DNA from: JANWKA01 sp035533815
GTDB taxonomy: Bacteria; Bacteroidota; Bacteroidia; Chitinophagales; Chitinophagaceae
Reading direction: 5' to 3'
NCBI GenBank assembly: GCA_035533815.1
Contig: DATLTB010000141.1
Span: forward strand, 1-27,552
DNA: 27,552 bases
The notes below the pieces were generated by a model, which had not been told where the DNA came from, ran no database searches, and worked only from the letters and a program-made list of their open reading frames with translations. Both the position numbers and the translations under genes were made by a program. Shown here in pieces: positions 7,752 through 15,777 of the stretch. Every line of letters starts with the position of its first letter. The first letter of the stretch is position 1.

Positions 7752-9287
7752 TCATTTTAAGCATTCCAGGAGGTGATCCCCTACCCGAAGGGCATTGGCC
7801 ATGATGGTCAGGGATGGATTGACTGCACCGCAGGAAGGAAAGAAGCTCCCATCCACCACATACAGATTATCCAGGTCATGGGTCCTGCAGTTCAGATTCA
7901 GCACAGAAGCATCAGGATCCGTGCCGAAGCGCAGGGTGCCATTCTGATGAGCCAGCCCGGACAAGGGAATCAGCTGGTTCAGGTACAGGTGATGGGGAAG
8001 AAAATAATGGCCGACATCAATGGATTTCAGGACATCGGACCACCGGGAGATCAGCCGCTCAAAGCCTTGTTTGTTATTTTCGCGATAGTACAGGTGAATC
8101 TGTCCGTTATCCAGGGTTACCCGGTTTTCCGGATCCGGAAGATCCTCTGAAGACATCCACCAGTCCACCGAATGGGTAGCCATATCTTCCAGGACTGCTC
8201 CCGGCGTTATTCCCGGGGCATCCAGGGCAATCATGTCCCGGTTTGATTTTCCCAGCAGCTGAACATGCCCCATGGGGAAACGATAATCCTTTTCCCCCCA
8301 GTAAAAATCGTTCAGGGCCATGGTTTTCTGAAAAATGGTGGGGTTGAGTTTATTGCTGATGCCGAGCATAGCCGAGTTCTGATGCTTCATCAGGTGCCTG
8401 CCTACCATTCCGGACCGGTTGGCAAGACCCTGCGGGAACTGGTCCGATGCGGAGGCCAGCAGCAGTGCTGCACTATTAATGGCTCCGGCGGCCAATACAA
8501 ATAGGTCGGCACTGAAAGAAGCGTTGCCCTTTTCCAGGGAGACTTCCACGGAGGTGATGGCCCCTCCGCTGGCATCGGTGACCAGCCTGGTCACTTTAGC
8601 CCGGGTCAATAAGGTGATATTAGTCCCGTTCAGGGAAGGACGTACACAATTAATATCGGAATCGGATTTTGCATGTATCAGGCAGGGGAAGCCATCGCAG
8701 GTATTACAGCGGATGCAGGGACTATCCAGCATATCGGCCTGGTCCATCTTGATGCCCATCGGCATGTAAAACGGATGGTATCCTCCCTTCACCAGCTCAT
8801 CATGCACTTCCTGGATACGGGGTTCATGGAGGATCGGGGGATATGGAAATTCCCCGCTTCGGGTGGGTTCTGTGGAATCATCCCCCATTTTGCCATGCAC
8901 ACAATAGAGCGCCTCAGCCTGGGTGTAGTAGGGTTCAAAATCGGCATATTTAAGGGGCCACTGCGGGGAAATACCCCCTGCATGCTCGACCCGCTCAAAA
9001 TCCCGCTCCCGGAGCCGGAACAGGGCAGCTCCGTAAACTTTGGTATTTCCCCCGACCCAGTACCCGACGCCCGGATGCAGGGTTGATCCGTTGTTGGCTT
9101 TCCATACTTCCGTCGTGTGGTACCTGCCTTTCTGGAATACATCAATGGTATCCCAGTTGGCTTTTTCCCGGGGAAGGAAATCACCCCGCTCCAGCACCAG
9201 GATCTTTTTGCCGCAGTCTTTCAACCGGTATAGCAGGGTGCCTCCGCCGGCACCTGTTCCAATAATGATCAGGTCATAATGCTCCAT
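7752..9287 (-). CDS. GMC-family FAD-dependent oxidoreductase
   Basis: 511 residues. The Rossmann FAD site is at the N-terminus (YDLIIIGTGAGGGTLLYRL, GxGxxG at 10-15, acidic Glu33 in VLERG). The C-terminal catalytic pair is present: His447 in GLAHQNGTLRFG and Asn490 in SCGAVNPSLTIMANA. GMC enzymes oxidise alcohols and sugars (glucose, choline, pyranose), passing electrons to oxygen, quinone or cytochrome. A Cys cluster (C191, C194, C197, C202 in CIRCNTCDGFPC) is conspicuous and could be structural or metal-binding. No signal peptide or twin-Arg motif is visible, so it is predicted cytoplasmic or membrane-peripheral. It is the first gene of the sugar operon. Sugar oxidation is likely but the exact substrate is unknown. 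Confidence 0.9.
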   Translation of the reverse strand: MEHYDLIIIGTGAGGGTLLYRLKDCGKKILVLERGDFLPREKANWDTIDVFQKGRYHTTEVWKANNGSTLHPGVGYWVGGNTKVYGAALFRLRERDFERVEHAGGISPQWPLKYADFEPYYTQAEALYCVHGKMGDDSTEPTRSGEFPYPPILHEPRIQEVHDELVKGGYHPFYMPMGIKMDQADMLDSPCIRCNTCDGFPCLIHAKSDSDINCVRPSLNGTNITLLTRAKVTRLVTDASGGAITSVEVSLEKGNASFSADLFVLAAGAINSAALLLASASDQFPQGLANRSGMVGRHLMKHQNSAMLGISNKLNPTIFQKTMALNDFYWGEKDYRFPMGHVQLLGKSNRDMIALDAPGITPGAVLEDMATHSVDWWMSSEDLPDPENRVTLDNGQIHLYYRENNKQGFERLISRWSDVLKSIDVGHYFLPHHLYLNQLIPLSGLAHQNGTLRFGTDPDASVLNLNCRTHDLDNLYVVDGSFFPSCGAVNPSLTIMANALRVGDHLLECLK

Positions 9288-9659
9288 GTCTGTTATTTAA
9301 AGCACCAACCAGGAAATTCCCCTGAGGGTTTTTCGTAGAAAAGAGTAGAATCAGTGGAGCAAGTATAATGCCAACCGGGTCCATTTTTTCCAACAATGAA
9401 ATTAGGATACAAAAACCTTAAGGATACGTTAAAAGTTACTAAAAATGGGTTAATTTAGTCACCCTTCGTTTGATCCCCTTCCGGCCCGAAGGACCGGAGG
9501 GGAAGCTTAGGGGGGCCAGGAAGGGGTAACCGGGCTTTTGCTGTTCGGATTTAATCGCTTATTTTCAAATACCATAACACAGGCAGGGATTGGAGTAAAT
9601 GACGTAGGGGTAGCTTCTGCCAAATTTCCTCAGGACACCGGGGTCATCTGGATTTACTT
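9288..9659. other. Intergenic region between divergent sugar operon and GT-C-like gene
   Basis: 372 bp that should contain the promoters for both directions. I found no exact TAnnTTTG on either strand; the closest on the minus strand is TAACTTTT around 9432-9439. An imperfect inverted repeat lies at 9475-9502. I see no convincing small gene. Confidence 0.5.
9475..9502. repeat. Inverted repeat in the divergent intergenic region
   Basis: CCCCTTCCGG (9475-9484) faces CCGGAGGGG (9494-9502) across a 9-bp loop, with one bulged T. There is no T tract on either side. It could be an operator or an RNA hairpin in one of the leaders. Confidence 0.45.
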
Positions 9660-11369
9660 ATGATCAAAAGCCAGCAAGCAGCGGGGGACCTGGGCATGAG
9701 GGGAAAAGCCTTATTCCTTGCTTTCGGGTTGACCATGATTTTGTTCTGCTGGTATGGCCTGGGGTTTTTCGGCCTGGTGTTGGGAATACCCATCAACTTT
9801 GTTGAATTTCCGGCAGGACTGATCTTGGCCACATTTATTTTCTGGTGGAGCACCCGTCCTTGGTTATCCCTCCGCCAACAGGTAGAAATATTCTCCATAT
9901 CCACCGGGCTCTTGATATTTTCAGGCATACTATCCTTCCTGATCCTGGATACCAGCTGGGATGGGCAGTGGTATCACCAGTTTGCCATCATGAAACTCAT
10001 GAATGGCTGGAATCCGGTTCAAAATCCATTTTATAAGATCACCAAATTTGATCTGTCTAATCATACTTCCATACAGCATTTCCCCAAATTTTCCTGGATC
10101 ACTGCGGCAGTCATCGCAAAATTCACCGGCTTTATAGAGACCGGAAAACTGATCAATCAATTAATCGCCTGGGCTGCTTTTTTTAATTGCTGCTATGTAC
10201 TTGGGCAGTTTATCTCCAAAAGAGGCTGGAATATAGCCGTTTCGCTGTTGCTTACCCTGAATCCTGTCCTGGTAACCCAGTTGTTTTCAGATTATGTGGA
10301 CGGCACCATGTACGCTTTATTATTGCTGATCCTGCTGCAACTGGTTTCCCTGGAAAACGGGGAATTCAGGGGATTCAAATGGGTGATCCTGGGCAGTAGC
10401 ATCATCATGGTATCCAATATTAAATTCACCGGACTGATATTATCGGGGGTGATTATTATTTGTTTTGCATTCTACTGGCTGATCCGGCATTGCCCTGTGA
10501 AGTTTTTGGTAAAAATGGCCATGGCTTTTACTCTCTGCTATTCCCTGGCCTTTCTGGCTTTCGGATATAATCCTTACCTGACCAATATCCGATCCCGACA
10601 ACAAGTTTTTTATCCCATTAATAATCCTCAGTATTATGAAGCAGGTCTGAATAATGAACCTCGGATATTGGAGGGGAAAAACAACCTGGTCAAATGGTTT
10701 TATTCCCTGGTTTCCAAATGCAATAATCTCGTGACCCAACACCGTCTTCATTGGAAAGATCCGTTTACGGTGAGCAAAAAGGAAGTTTTGGTGTTTTCCA
10801 TGACGGATGTCCGGCTTTCCGGCTTCGGCTTTTTTTTCCAGCTTGTTTTCTGGATATCCCTGGTACTACTGATCCGGAACGCCATCCGGTATTACCGGCA
10901 ACCTTTGTTTTATCTTTCCTGGGTAATCCTGGCGGGTATCCTGGTTTCCACTTTAATCTCCCCGGTGAGCTGGTGGGCCAGACTAACGCCCCAGTTTTAT
11001 ATTTTTCCTTTCCTTGCCATACTGCCAGGCCTGGGAGATGCCGGACTGCAGGGAAACCGGGTCTTCAGGTGGTTATCAAAAGCAGTCGTCATTATCCTGG
11101 GCCTGAATATTTTGCTGATAGCCGGCGCGAATTTCTCAGCCAATATCATTAAAACGCAAATGATCCGTAAACAGCTTTCAGCCTTGAAGAAGTCCCCCGG
11201 GCCGGTCCGCTTTGATTTTGACCATACTGTTTTCCAGGCCACCCGGGAAAGGCTCCGGGAGGCTGGAGTGAATTTCGTGTTAAAGGATACCCTCTATGGG
11301 AAAGTCATGGAATTGCAGACCTTACATAAAATGGTCGGCTTCGGACCAAAATACCAGGTACCGGAATAA
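9660..11369 (+). CDS. Polytopic membrane protein, GT-C glycosyltransferase-like
   Basis: 569 residues with roughly ten to eleven hydrophobic helices (for example around 17-42, 50-64, 77-97, 166-182, 190-205, 218-229, 243-268, 285-302, 388-406, 416-434, 446-457, 474-491). The loop after the third helix carries LDTSWDGQWYHQ (96-107), and a late loop has SPVSWWARLTPQFYIFP (434-450). An acidic residue in the first large non-cytoplasmic loop and an Arg/Pro motif before a late helix are features of GT-C enzymes (ArnT/PMT/DUF-type), which use lipid-linked sugars. I do not recognise the exact family, so the function is inferred. It stands divergently from the sugar operon; the small gene at 11404 follows after 34 bp and may be cotranscribed. 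Confidence 0.8.
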   Translation: MIKSQQAAGDLGMRGKALFLAFGLTMILFCWYGLGFFGLVLGIPINFVEFPAGLILATFIFWWSTRPWLSLRQQVEIFSISTGLLIFSGILSFLILDTSWDGQWYHQFAIMKLMNGWNPVQNPFYKITKFDLSNHTSIQHFPKFSWITAAVIAKFTGFIETGKLINQLIAWAAFFNCCYVLGQFISKRGWNIAVSLLLTLNPVLVTQLFSDYVDGTMYALLLLILLQLVSLENGEFRGFKWVILGSSIIMVSNIKFTGLILSGVIIICFAFYWLIRHCPVKFLVKMAMAFTLCYSLAFLAFGYNPYLTNIRSRQQVFYPINNPQYYEAGLNNEPRILEGKNNLVKWFYSLVSKCNNLVTQHRLHWKDPFTVSKKEVLVFSMTDVRLSGFGFFFQLVFWISLVLLIRNAIRYYRQPLFYLSWVILAGILVSTLISPVSWWARLTPQFYIFPFLAILPGLGDAGLQGNRVFRWLSKAVVIILGLNILLIAGANFSANIIKTQMIRKQLSALKKSPGPVRFDFDHTVFQATRERLREAGVNFVLKDTLYGKVMELQTLHKMVGFGPKYQVPE

Positions 11370-11403
11370 TGGTTTGTATGGATTATTTTTAACTCATGTA
11401 CGG

Positions 11404-11718
11404 ATGGATACCGATGATTTATCCCTGGAAACCTATGAAGCTGTCCTCATCACTGCGGAACGGTTTCACCATGACCTGACCCTGCAGTTTGGAATTTTGG
11501 CTGGTCAATGCAGGACCGATGATGAATACCTGGATCTGGCTGATGTCAAGATCCAGAGCTGGATGCGCTTTAAGGACAAAAAGGAATTGATTGAACATCT
11601 TTTTTTCGATGATCCACCCGGTAAACAGGCGTTTCAGCAGGCGCTGACGGATATTTCCGGAAAAATATTGCAAGTTAGAAAGATCCCGGCGGAGAAACGT
11701 AAATTTGAAATATGGTGA
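11404..11718 (+). CDS. Small conserved-looking hypothetical protein
   Basis: 104 residues from ATG 11404 (MDTDDLSLETYEAVLITAER). The frame extends upstream to an ATG at 11296, but that would lie within the preceding membrane-protein gene and adds a sequence without family character. The protein is helical and acidic, with FHHDLTLQFGILAGQC, DDEYLDLADVKIQSW, then a DPPGKQAFQQALTDI helix and a basic end. This reads like a real small cytoplasmic protein; I think it resembles an uncharacterised Bacteroidota family but cannot name it. The gene is followed immediately by a perfect 7-bp hairpin. Confidence 0.68.
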   Translation: MDTDDLSLETYEAVLITAERFHHDLTLQFGILAGQCRTDDEYLDLADVKIQSWMRFKDKKELIEHLFFDDPPGKQAFQQALTDISGKILQVRKIPAEKRKFEIW

Positions 11719-11737
11719 GCAGGGAGCTATTCCCTGC
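11719..11737 (+). terminator. Perfect hairpin directly after the small gene
   Basis: GCAGGGA-GCTAT-TCCCTGC forms a 7-bp perfect stem with a 5-base loop right after the stop at 11718. There is no strong T run downstream, so termination is likely but not certain. Confidence 0.5.
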
Positions 11738-12133
11738 ACCTAAAAGTACCGCTAATCAGTCCACCATCGCCCGGCGACCAAACAGGGTGGAATTGCCCCA
11801 TCTGAAAACTATTGGCGGATCAAATAATGGCGGTAAACAAATGGGCAGCCCGAAAATAATGAGCAGTTTCAGATTGGAAAACTAAACTAAAGGATCTAAT
11901 TTCTTGATGAGGTGAATATGAGAGACATGAAATTATTATCAGTAAAAATGGGGTGGCAAAACATAAAAATAATTACATTTATTATTAACCCTGAAATAGA
12001 GCCCACTGGTTTATTTTTCTTTTTATCAACAAAATACCATTTAGTCAATTAGTCTTTCTCTGTCGATGAAGTTATTGACAAAGACTTAGAAGAAACGGCG
12101 AAAGTTTAAAGGCTTGGAAAATATTTTTTTATT
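11738..12133. other. Gene-free stretch at the left edge of the AT-rich island
   Basis: About 400 bp in which composition drops from GC-rich to AT-rich (clear by 11,930). I see no open frame of useful length and no strong promoter match. It is probably the boundary between core sequence and the accessory island. Confidence 0.5.
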
Positions 12134-12553
12134 ATGAATAATGACAAGGATCGGATTTTAAAGGAAGTGAAACCATTAGCTGAGGGGCTCATCCACTATT
12201 CGGAAACCGCTCAGGTGGATTTATTCTTGAACTGCTATGCGGAAACTCCAGATTTCCATGCAATAAGTGCCGATGGCATGATCAGGGATTACAAGGAGTT
12301 TAAGAAAATATGCATAGATTATTACGGCTCCCTCAAAGAGCAAAAATTTACTACATCCCATAAAATTTTTCATGTCCTGGGTGACAGTACCGTAGTATTA
12401 TGCTGGTCTGGAAATATTGACGCGTACTTTAAAAACGGCGGTGTCTGGAAAATGAAGCAATACACAGTCACATTTTTATATATTAAAATAGGCGGGCAGT
12501 GGAAAATCATTCACTCCCATGAATCAGCTTTGCCTCCGCAAGTGATAAAATAA
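12134..12553 (+). CDS. NTF2-like (SnoaL/DUF4440-type) protein
   Basis: 139 residues. An N-terminal helix (KEVKPLAEGLIHYSETAQVD), then FLNCYAETPDFHAISADGMI, a helix with DYKEFKKICIDYY, and beta strands ending VTFLYIKIGGQWKIIHSHES. The last strand (xGxWKIIHxHxS) and the helix-then-curved-sheet order are characteristic of NTF2-like fold proteins of the SnoaL/DUF4440 type. Members bind small ligands or act as ketosteroid-isomerase-like enzymes; no specific role can be given here. No signal peptide. It stands alone inside the AT-rich island; a terminator-like hairpin lies 145 bp downstream. Confidence 0.85.
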   Translation: MNNDKDRILKEVKPLAEGLIHYSETAQVDLFLNCYAETPDFHAISADGMIRDYKEFKKICIDYYGSLKEQKFTTSHKIFHVLGDSTVVLCWSGNIDAYFKNGGVWKMKQYTVTFLYIKIGGQWKIIHSHESALPPQVIK

Positions 12554-13114
12554 AATTGAAGAATTGAACCACCCGCGTTGCAACTGATTTAAAACATATA
12601 GTCAGATTAAGTGGTTGGTTGACAAGACCATATATCTCAGACTGTGACATTACCAACAGGGTGAAGTAATCGTTAAATACAGGGACCGAAGGAATAAAAC
12701 AATCCTTTCAATTGTTGTTTTTTTTATCTTGATATTGATCCGAAGGACGGTAATATATCAGCAGGGGGATGTGGAAATAAGGATTGAAAGCTAAACTTAG
12801 GGTATTTATGTCTAGCTAATAAAAGGGTATTTTTGATCGGTCTGATTTTCCCTTCATCCCATTGCATTTTCACAGAGCTGAAAAACAAATTGCATGGCTT
12901 AATCTTTCCCCATGAATTCCAAAGCGAAAGGACTGGAGGCCATTGTACAACTATGCCACATTTTGTTGGTTCTGGCTTAGGAAATATTGTCTAGTGATCG
13001 ACCGTTGAAATTATTTTACCTATGGAGTACATTAAACTACATTGGAAAAATTATCTCACTTGAATTATCATTTTAATTTTTTTTTTAGTGCCGCCGATTA
13101 TTTGGCATAATAAC
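12554..13114. other. AT-rich gene-free stretch
   Basis: About 560 bp holding only the hairpin at 12698-12725. A short frame near 12912 (starting MNSKAKGLEAIVQLC) ends after about 22 codons. A long T run at 13076-13086 lies just before the broken gene at 13115. Probably decayed island DNA. Confidence 0.5.
12698..12725 (+). terminator. Rho-independent-type terminator
   Basis: AACAAT-CCTTTCA-ATTGTT forms a 6-bp stem followed by G and then a run of T to 12725. It lies downstream of the NTF2-like gene in the same direction. The stem is AT-rich, so strength is modest. Confidence 0.5.
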
Positions 13115-14050
13115 ATGGAATATAAGATCACAAAATATGCGAAGTATACTATTGGAACTACAGGTCATCCTTTCTGGACATTGAAAAGCGGAGATCTTAT
13201 GTAATATTATTTTTATATACACAGTATTAAGTATCATGGAACTGATTCTTATAAACAGAACGAAACAATTGCCCCGGGAGGCCATTATTTTGTCAGATAT
13301 GATAGCATTAATCCTACCATGTCAGATCTTTTACAACAATTTCCTGTTCCGGATATCATATTAGTTGCTCCAACTGATGGTTGGGTAAAAATTCCGGCAA
13401 TAGATTCCATTGGATCATTTATTAAAAAGGACTTGTATTACATTTCTTTAATCAATTTAAGTTTTTGTCAAAAAGAGTTAATAAAAATATTGAATAACAA
13501 TGATCGTTGTAGAAATGACTGGAAACAGAAAATAAAAAACTATTTCACTATGTATAATAAACCAATTGGTTATATTTCTTCAGGAAAAGAGATTCAGTTT
13601 TTCAAAGATAGATTGCTTGAAAATAAAAGATTTTAAAAAATATATCCTGTTGGTTATGATTTTTTATTAGAAAATCTACCCAATCAAGAGCACATTGACA
13701 CTTCGTTTACATTTAGGCAATATCAAGATCTAATATTACATTATAAGTTAGGAGAAGCAGGTGGAAATTATGAGGAGATTTCATTATTATATTATTCTTT
13801 TTATATAACTGATGGGTTGAACTTTATAAAAGCGATTGAAGAAAATCCTACATGTAAAACGCTTTATAAAAAATGGGTAAACAATATTGCAAATACTGAA
13901 TTTATTACTTATAAAGTTAATGGAGTCCCCCCTCAAATAATTGAACGTATAAGGAGTTATTTAATAAATAAATATTCATCGATAACTGATCCGCTTATGA
14001 AGAGAACTATCAATAAGATAAAAAATGCTAAAATAAGAAGCATAGACTAA
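13115..14050 (+). pseudogene. 312-codon hypothetical gene interrupted by two in-frame TAA codons
   Basis: A single frame runs from ATG 13115 (MEYKITKYAKYTIGTTGHPF) to TAA 14048, broken only by TAA at 13202-13204 (GDLM*YYFYIHSIKY) and at 13634-13636 (NKRF*KIYPVGYD). I followed the codons across both stops and the frame does not shift. The first ~100 codons look like a small beta-rich domain (HPFWTLKSG, then APGGHYFVRYDSINPT, then FPVPDIILVAPTDGW). The rest is helical and Lys/Asn/Ile-rich (KKDLYYISLINLSFCQ, LILHYKLGEAGGNYEEISL, RSYLINKYSSITDP). I do not recognise the family. The gene is very AT-rich and lies directly upstream of an RHS remnant, so a link to a polymorphic toxin locus is possible. 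It is most simply a young pseudogene. Confidence 0.65.
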
Positions 14051-14065
14051 TTTGCGCTGTAGGAG

Positions 14066-14538
14066 GTTTACTACCTTCTTTGGCATAGCTATGGCTGGTA
14101 TATCTGATCGGGGAATGCTCAAGACCCGAGAATATATTCAAATACAACAGCAAGGAGCTTCAGTACAATGAGTTCTCCGATGGGACGGAGTTGGAAGAAT
14201 ACGACTATGGGACTAGGTTCTATAATCCGCAGATCGATAGATGGGGAACGTTGAATCCAAAATTGGATAATTTTCCTTGGCATTCACCGTATTGTGCATT
14301 GGATGATATTCATATCGTAAAGAATGACCAAATGGAGAATCAGGTGTGGTAATAAATTGATAAAAAGAAAAAAACCCTCACAGTTATATCCAATATTACA
14401 TTCTATGGAGAAAGCGGAAGTGCTGAATTAGGTACAAAGACTGCTGCAAATATTCAATCACAATGGTCAGGCAGCATAATCTCAGGCAGGTACAATATAT
14501 GGCCGGATATAAATTCGTCCAGCACCCTGCGATGCTAA
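14066..14538 (+). pseudogene. Decayed RHS/YD-repeat core and start of its variable C-terminal tip
   Basis: Near 14083-14139 one frame reads FFGIAMAGISDRGMLKT, the usual 'YPFGxxMAGIS' that precedes an RHS core in Bacteroidota. A frame change near 14135 leads into KYNSKELQYNEFSDG, EEYDYGTRFYNPQIDRWG and NPKLDNFPWHSPY (14140-14300), a clear RHS-associated core. The frame then meets two consecutive TAA codons (14350-14355) and continues, still in frame, with IDKKKKTLTVISNITFYGES and GSAELGTKTAANIQSQW before degenerating by 14538. The sequence beyond the core is where RHS proteins carry their variable effector or toxin domain, so this is the broken start of that tip. The large N-terminal part of the RHS gene is absent, so the remnant cannot make a working protein. 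Confidence 0.75.
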
Positions 14539-14639
14539 ACCTGCGATCTGGCAGACCTGAGCCTGGAGGTGGCCAGGTATCACCCGAAAAGCTGAAAGGG
14601 AATATTTAATAATTTGTACGTTTTTTGAACTGAAGAAAT

Positions 14640-15185
14640 ATGGAAAAGCCAAAGCAATCCATTGCTGTTAGCGATGAAGTGATCATGAACAGGATTTACA
14701 TGATCAGAGAAACGAAAGTTATGCTGGACCGTGACCTGGCAGAATTATATGGAGTGGAAACCAAGCAGCTCAAAAGGCAGGTAAAACGAAATAAAGACAG
14801 GTTTCCTGGAGATTTTATGTTTGAACTGACGGAAGAAGAGTTTCGCAAGTGGAGGCGCCAATTTGGCACCTCCAATGGGGGAGATAAAATGGGCTTACGC
14901 TATGCACCATACGCGTTTACCGAGCAAGGGGTGGCCATGTTATCCAGCGTACTGAGTAGTGCCACTGCTATTAAAGTAAACATTCAAATTATCAGAATTT
15001 TTACCCGGATGCGGGAAATACTTTTAACGCACAAAGATATTTTACTCAAGCTGGAACAGTTGGAAAACAAAGTGGGCAGCCATGATCGGCATATCCGAAA
15101 GATTTTTAAGTACCTCAAACAGTTCCTCATCCCCGTAGAGCAGGTGAACAGGCGAAGGATAGGCTTTAAAGGACAAGGTAGCTAA
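14640..15185 (+). CDS. ORF6N-domain protein (phage-type DNA-binding/antirepressor-like)
   Basis: 181 residues. The ORF6N domain occupies about 8-95: VIMNRIYMIRETKVMLDRDL, AELYGVETKQLKRQVKRN, FPGDFMFELTEEEF and YAPYAFTEQGVAMLSSVL. This is a widespread phage/mobile-element family related to KilA-N and antirepressor proteins and is thought to bind DNA. The C-terminal part (about 120-165) is a charged helix that may form a coiled coil (LTHKDILLKLEQLENKV), ending in a basic tail. It is intact although it sits in a decayed region, 100 bp after the RHS remnant. The stop overlaps a following ATG as TAATG (15183-15187). It is likely mobile-element cargo. Confidence 0.9.
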   Translation: MEKPKQSIAVSDEVIMNRIYMIRETKVMLDRDLAELYGVETKQLKRQVKRNKDRFPGDFMFELTEEEFRKWRRQFGTSNGGDKMGLRYAPYAFTEQGVAMLSSVLSSATAIKVNIQIIRIFTRMREILLTHKDILLKLEQLENKVGSHDRHIRKIFKYLKQFLIPVEQVNRRRIGFKGQGS

Positions 15186-15549
15186 TGACACCTGTCATAT
15201 CCTTGAGTGCGATACGCTCCAGACGAAGAGCACAGGTCTCGGGTCACCGTGTCCTGGACATCAAAATGGAGCGCCAGTTCCCTTTTGTGAACTGTCACAC
15301 TTTTTGGCTGCAGCTAACGCTATTTTGTCTGGCCCACTTTGCCCTTTTATGTTTTATCCCTGCAGGGCTTTCCAAAACGATGTTACCGGCAAAAGCCGTC
15401 CACTGACACAAAAGGAAGTTGAAGCCGTCCTGCAAGAGTACCCTGAATTAAAAGATGATCAGGCACGCATCGTCTTTGCTGGCCAGATTACCAGCAAAGA
15501 TCCCAAACCCTTAGAACCAACTACCGCATTGCCAGACCGTAATTGCTGA
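15185..15549 (+). pseudogene. Possible remnant reading frame behind ORF6N gene
   Basis: A frame starting at ATG 15185 runs 73 codons with a hydrophobic stretch (FWLQLTLFCLAHFALLCFIP) and ends at 15406. Another frame, open to 15549, carries the protein-like LTQKEVEAVLQEYPELKDDQ and ARIVFAGQITSKDP. These could be two halves of one frameshifted gene joined around 15370-15400. No family is recognised, and this may be chance. Confidence 0.25.
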
Positions 15550-15777
15550 CCCGGATATTTAATTCTTTGGTAGATTCAAATCACCAACGCAACTTAAAGA
15601 CTAGGTGTCTTTATTAAATGCATTTATATTTATTTGGGATGCTTTTGCCAGGTTATTTTGATTAAAAGTTTAATTTACCCTTAAATGGTCGGCAATGTTT
15701 GTTGAATGGTAGTTTTCCGTTGCCCGGCGGGTGGACCGCTGCCAGAGGAATCTTCAGGGTACCATTAAAGGATTCAA

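Noticed and set aside
7699..7764. Earlier start for the debranching enzyme
   Set aside because: It overlaps the end of the GMC gene and the added 22 residues do not look like the family; MSYQLDIIPP at 7698 is the better start.
13115..14355. Genome-wide reassignment of TAA to an amino acid to explain in-frame TAA codons
   Set aside because: Intact genes here, such as porV2 and the ATPase, end properly at TAA, so TAA is a normal stop.
14499..14610. 37-codon frame (starting MAGYKFVQHPAMLNLRSG) after the RHS remnant
   Set aside because: Too short, no family recognised and overlapping decayed sequence.
11740..15770. CRISPR array or tRNA-bordered integration site in the AT-rich island
   Set aside because: No regularly spaced repeats and no tRNA-like cloverleaf or flanking direct repeats were seen by eye; a computed search would be needed to exclude short att sites.
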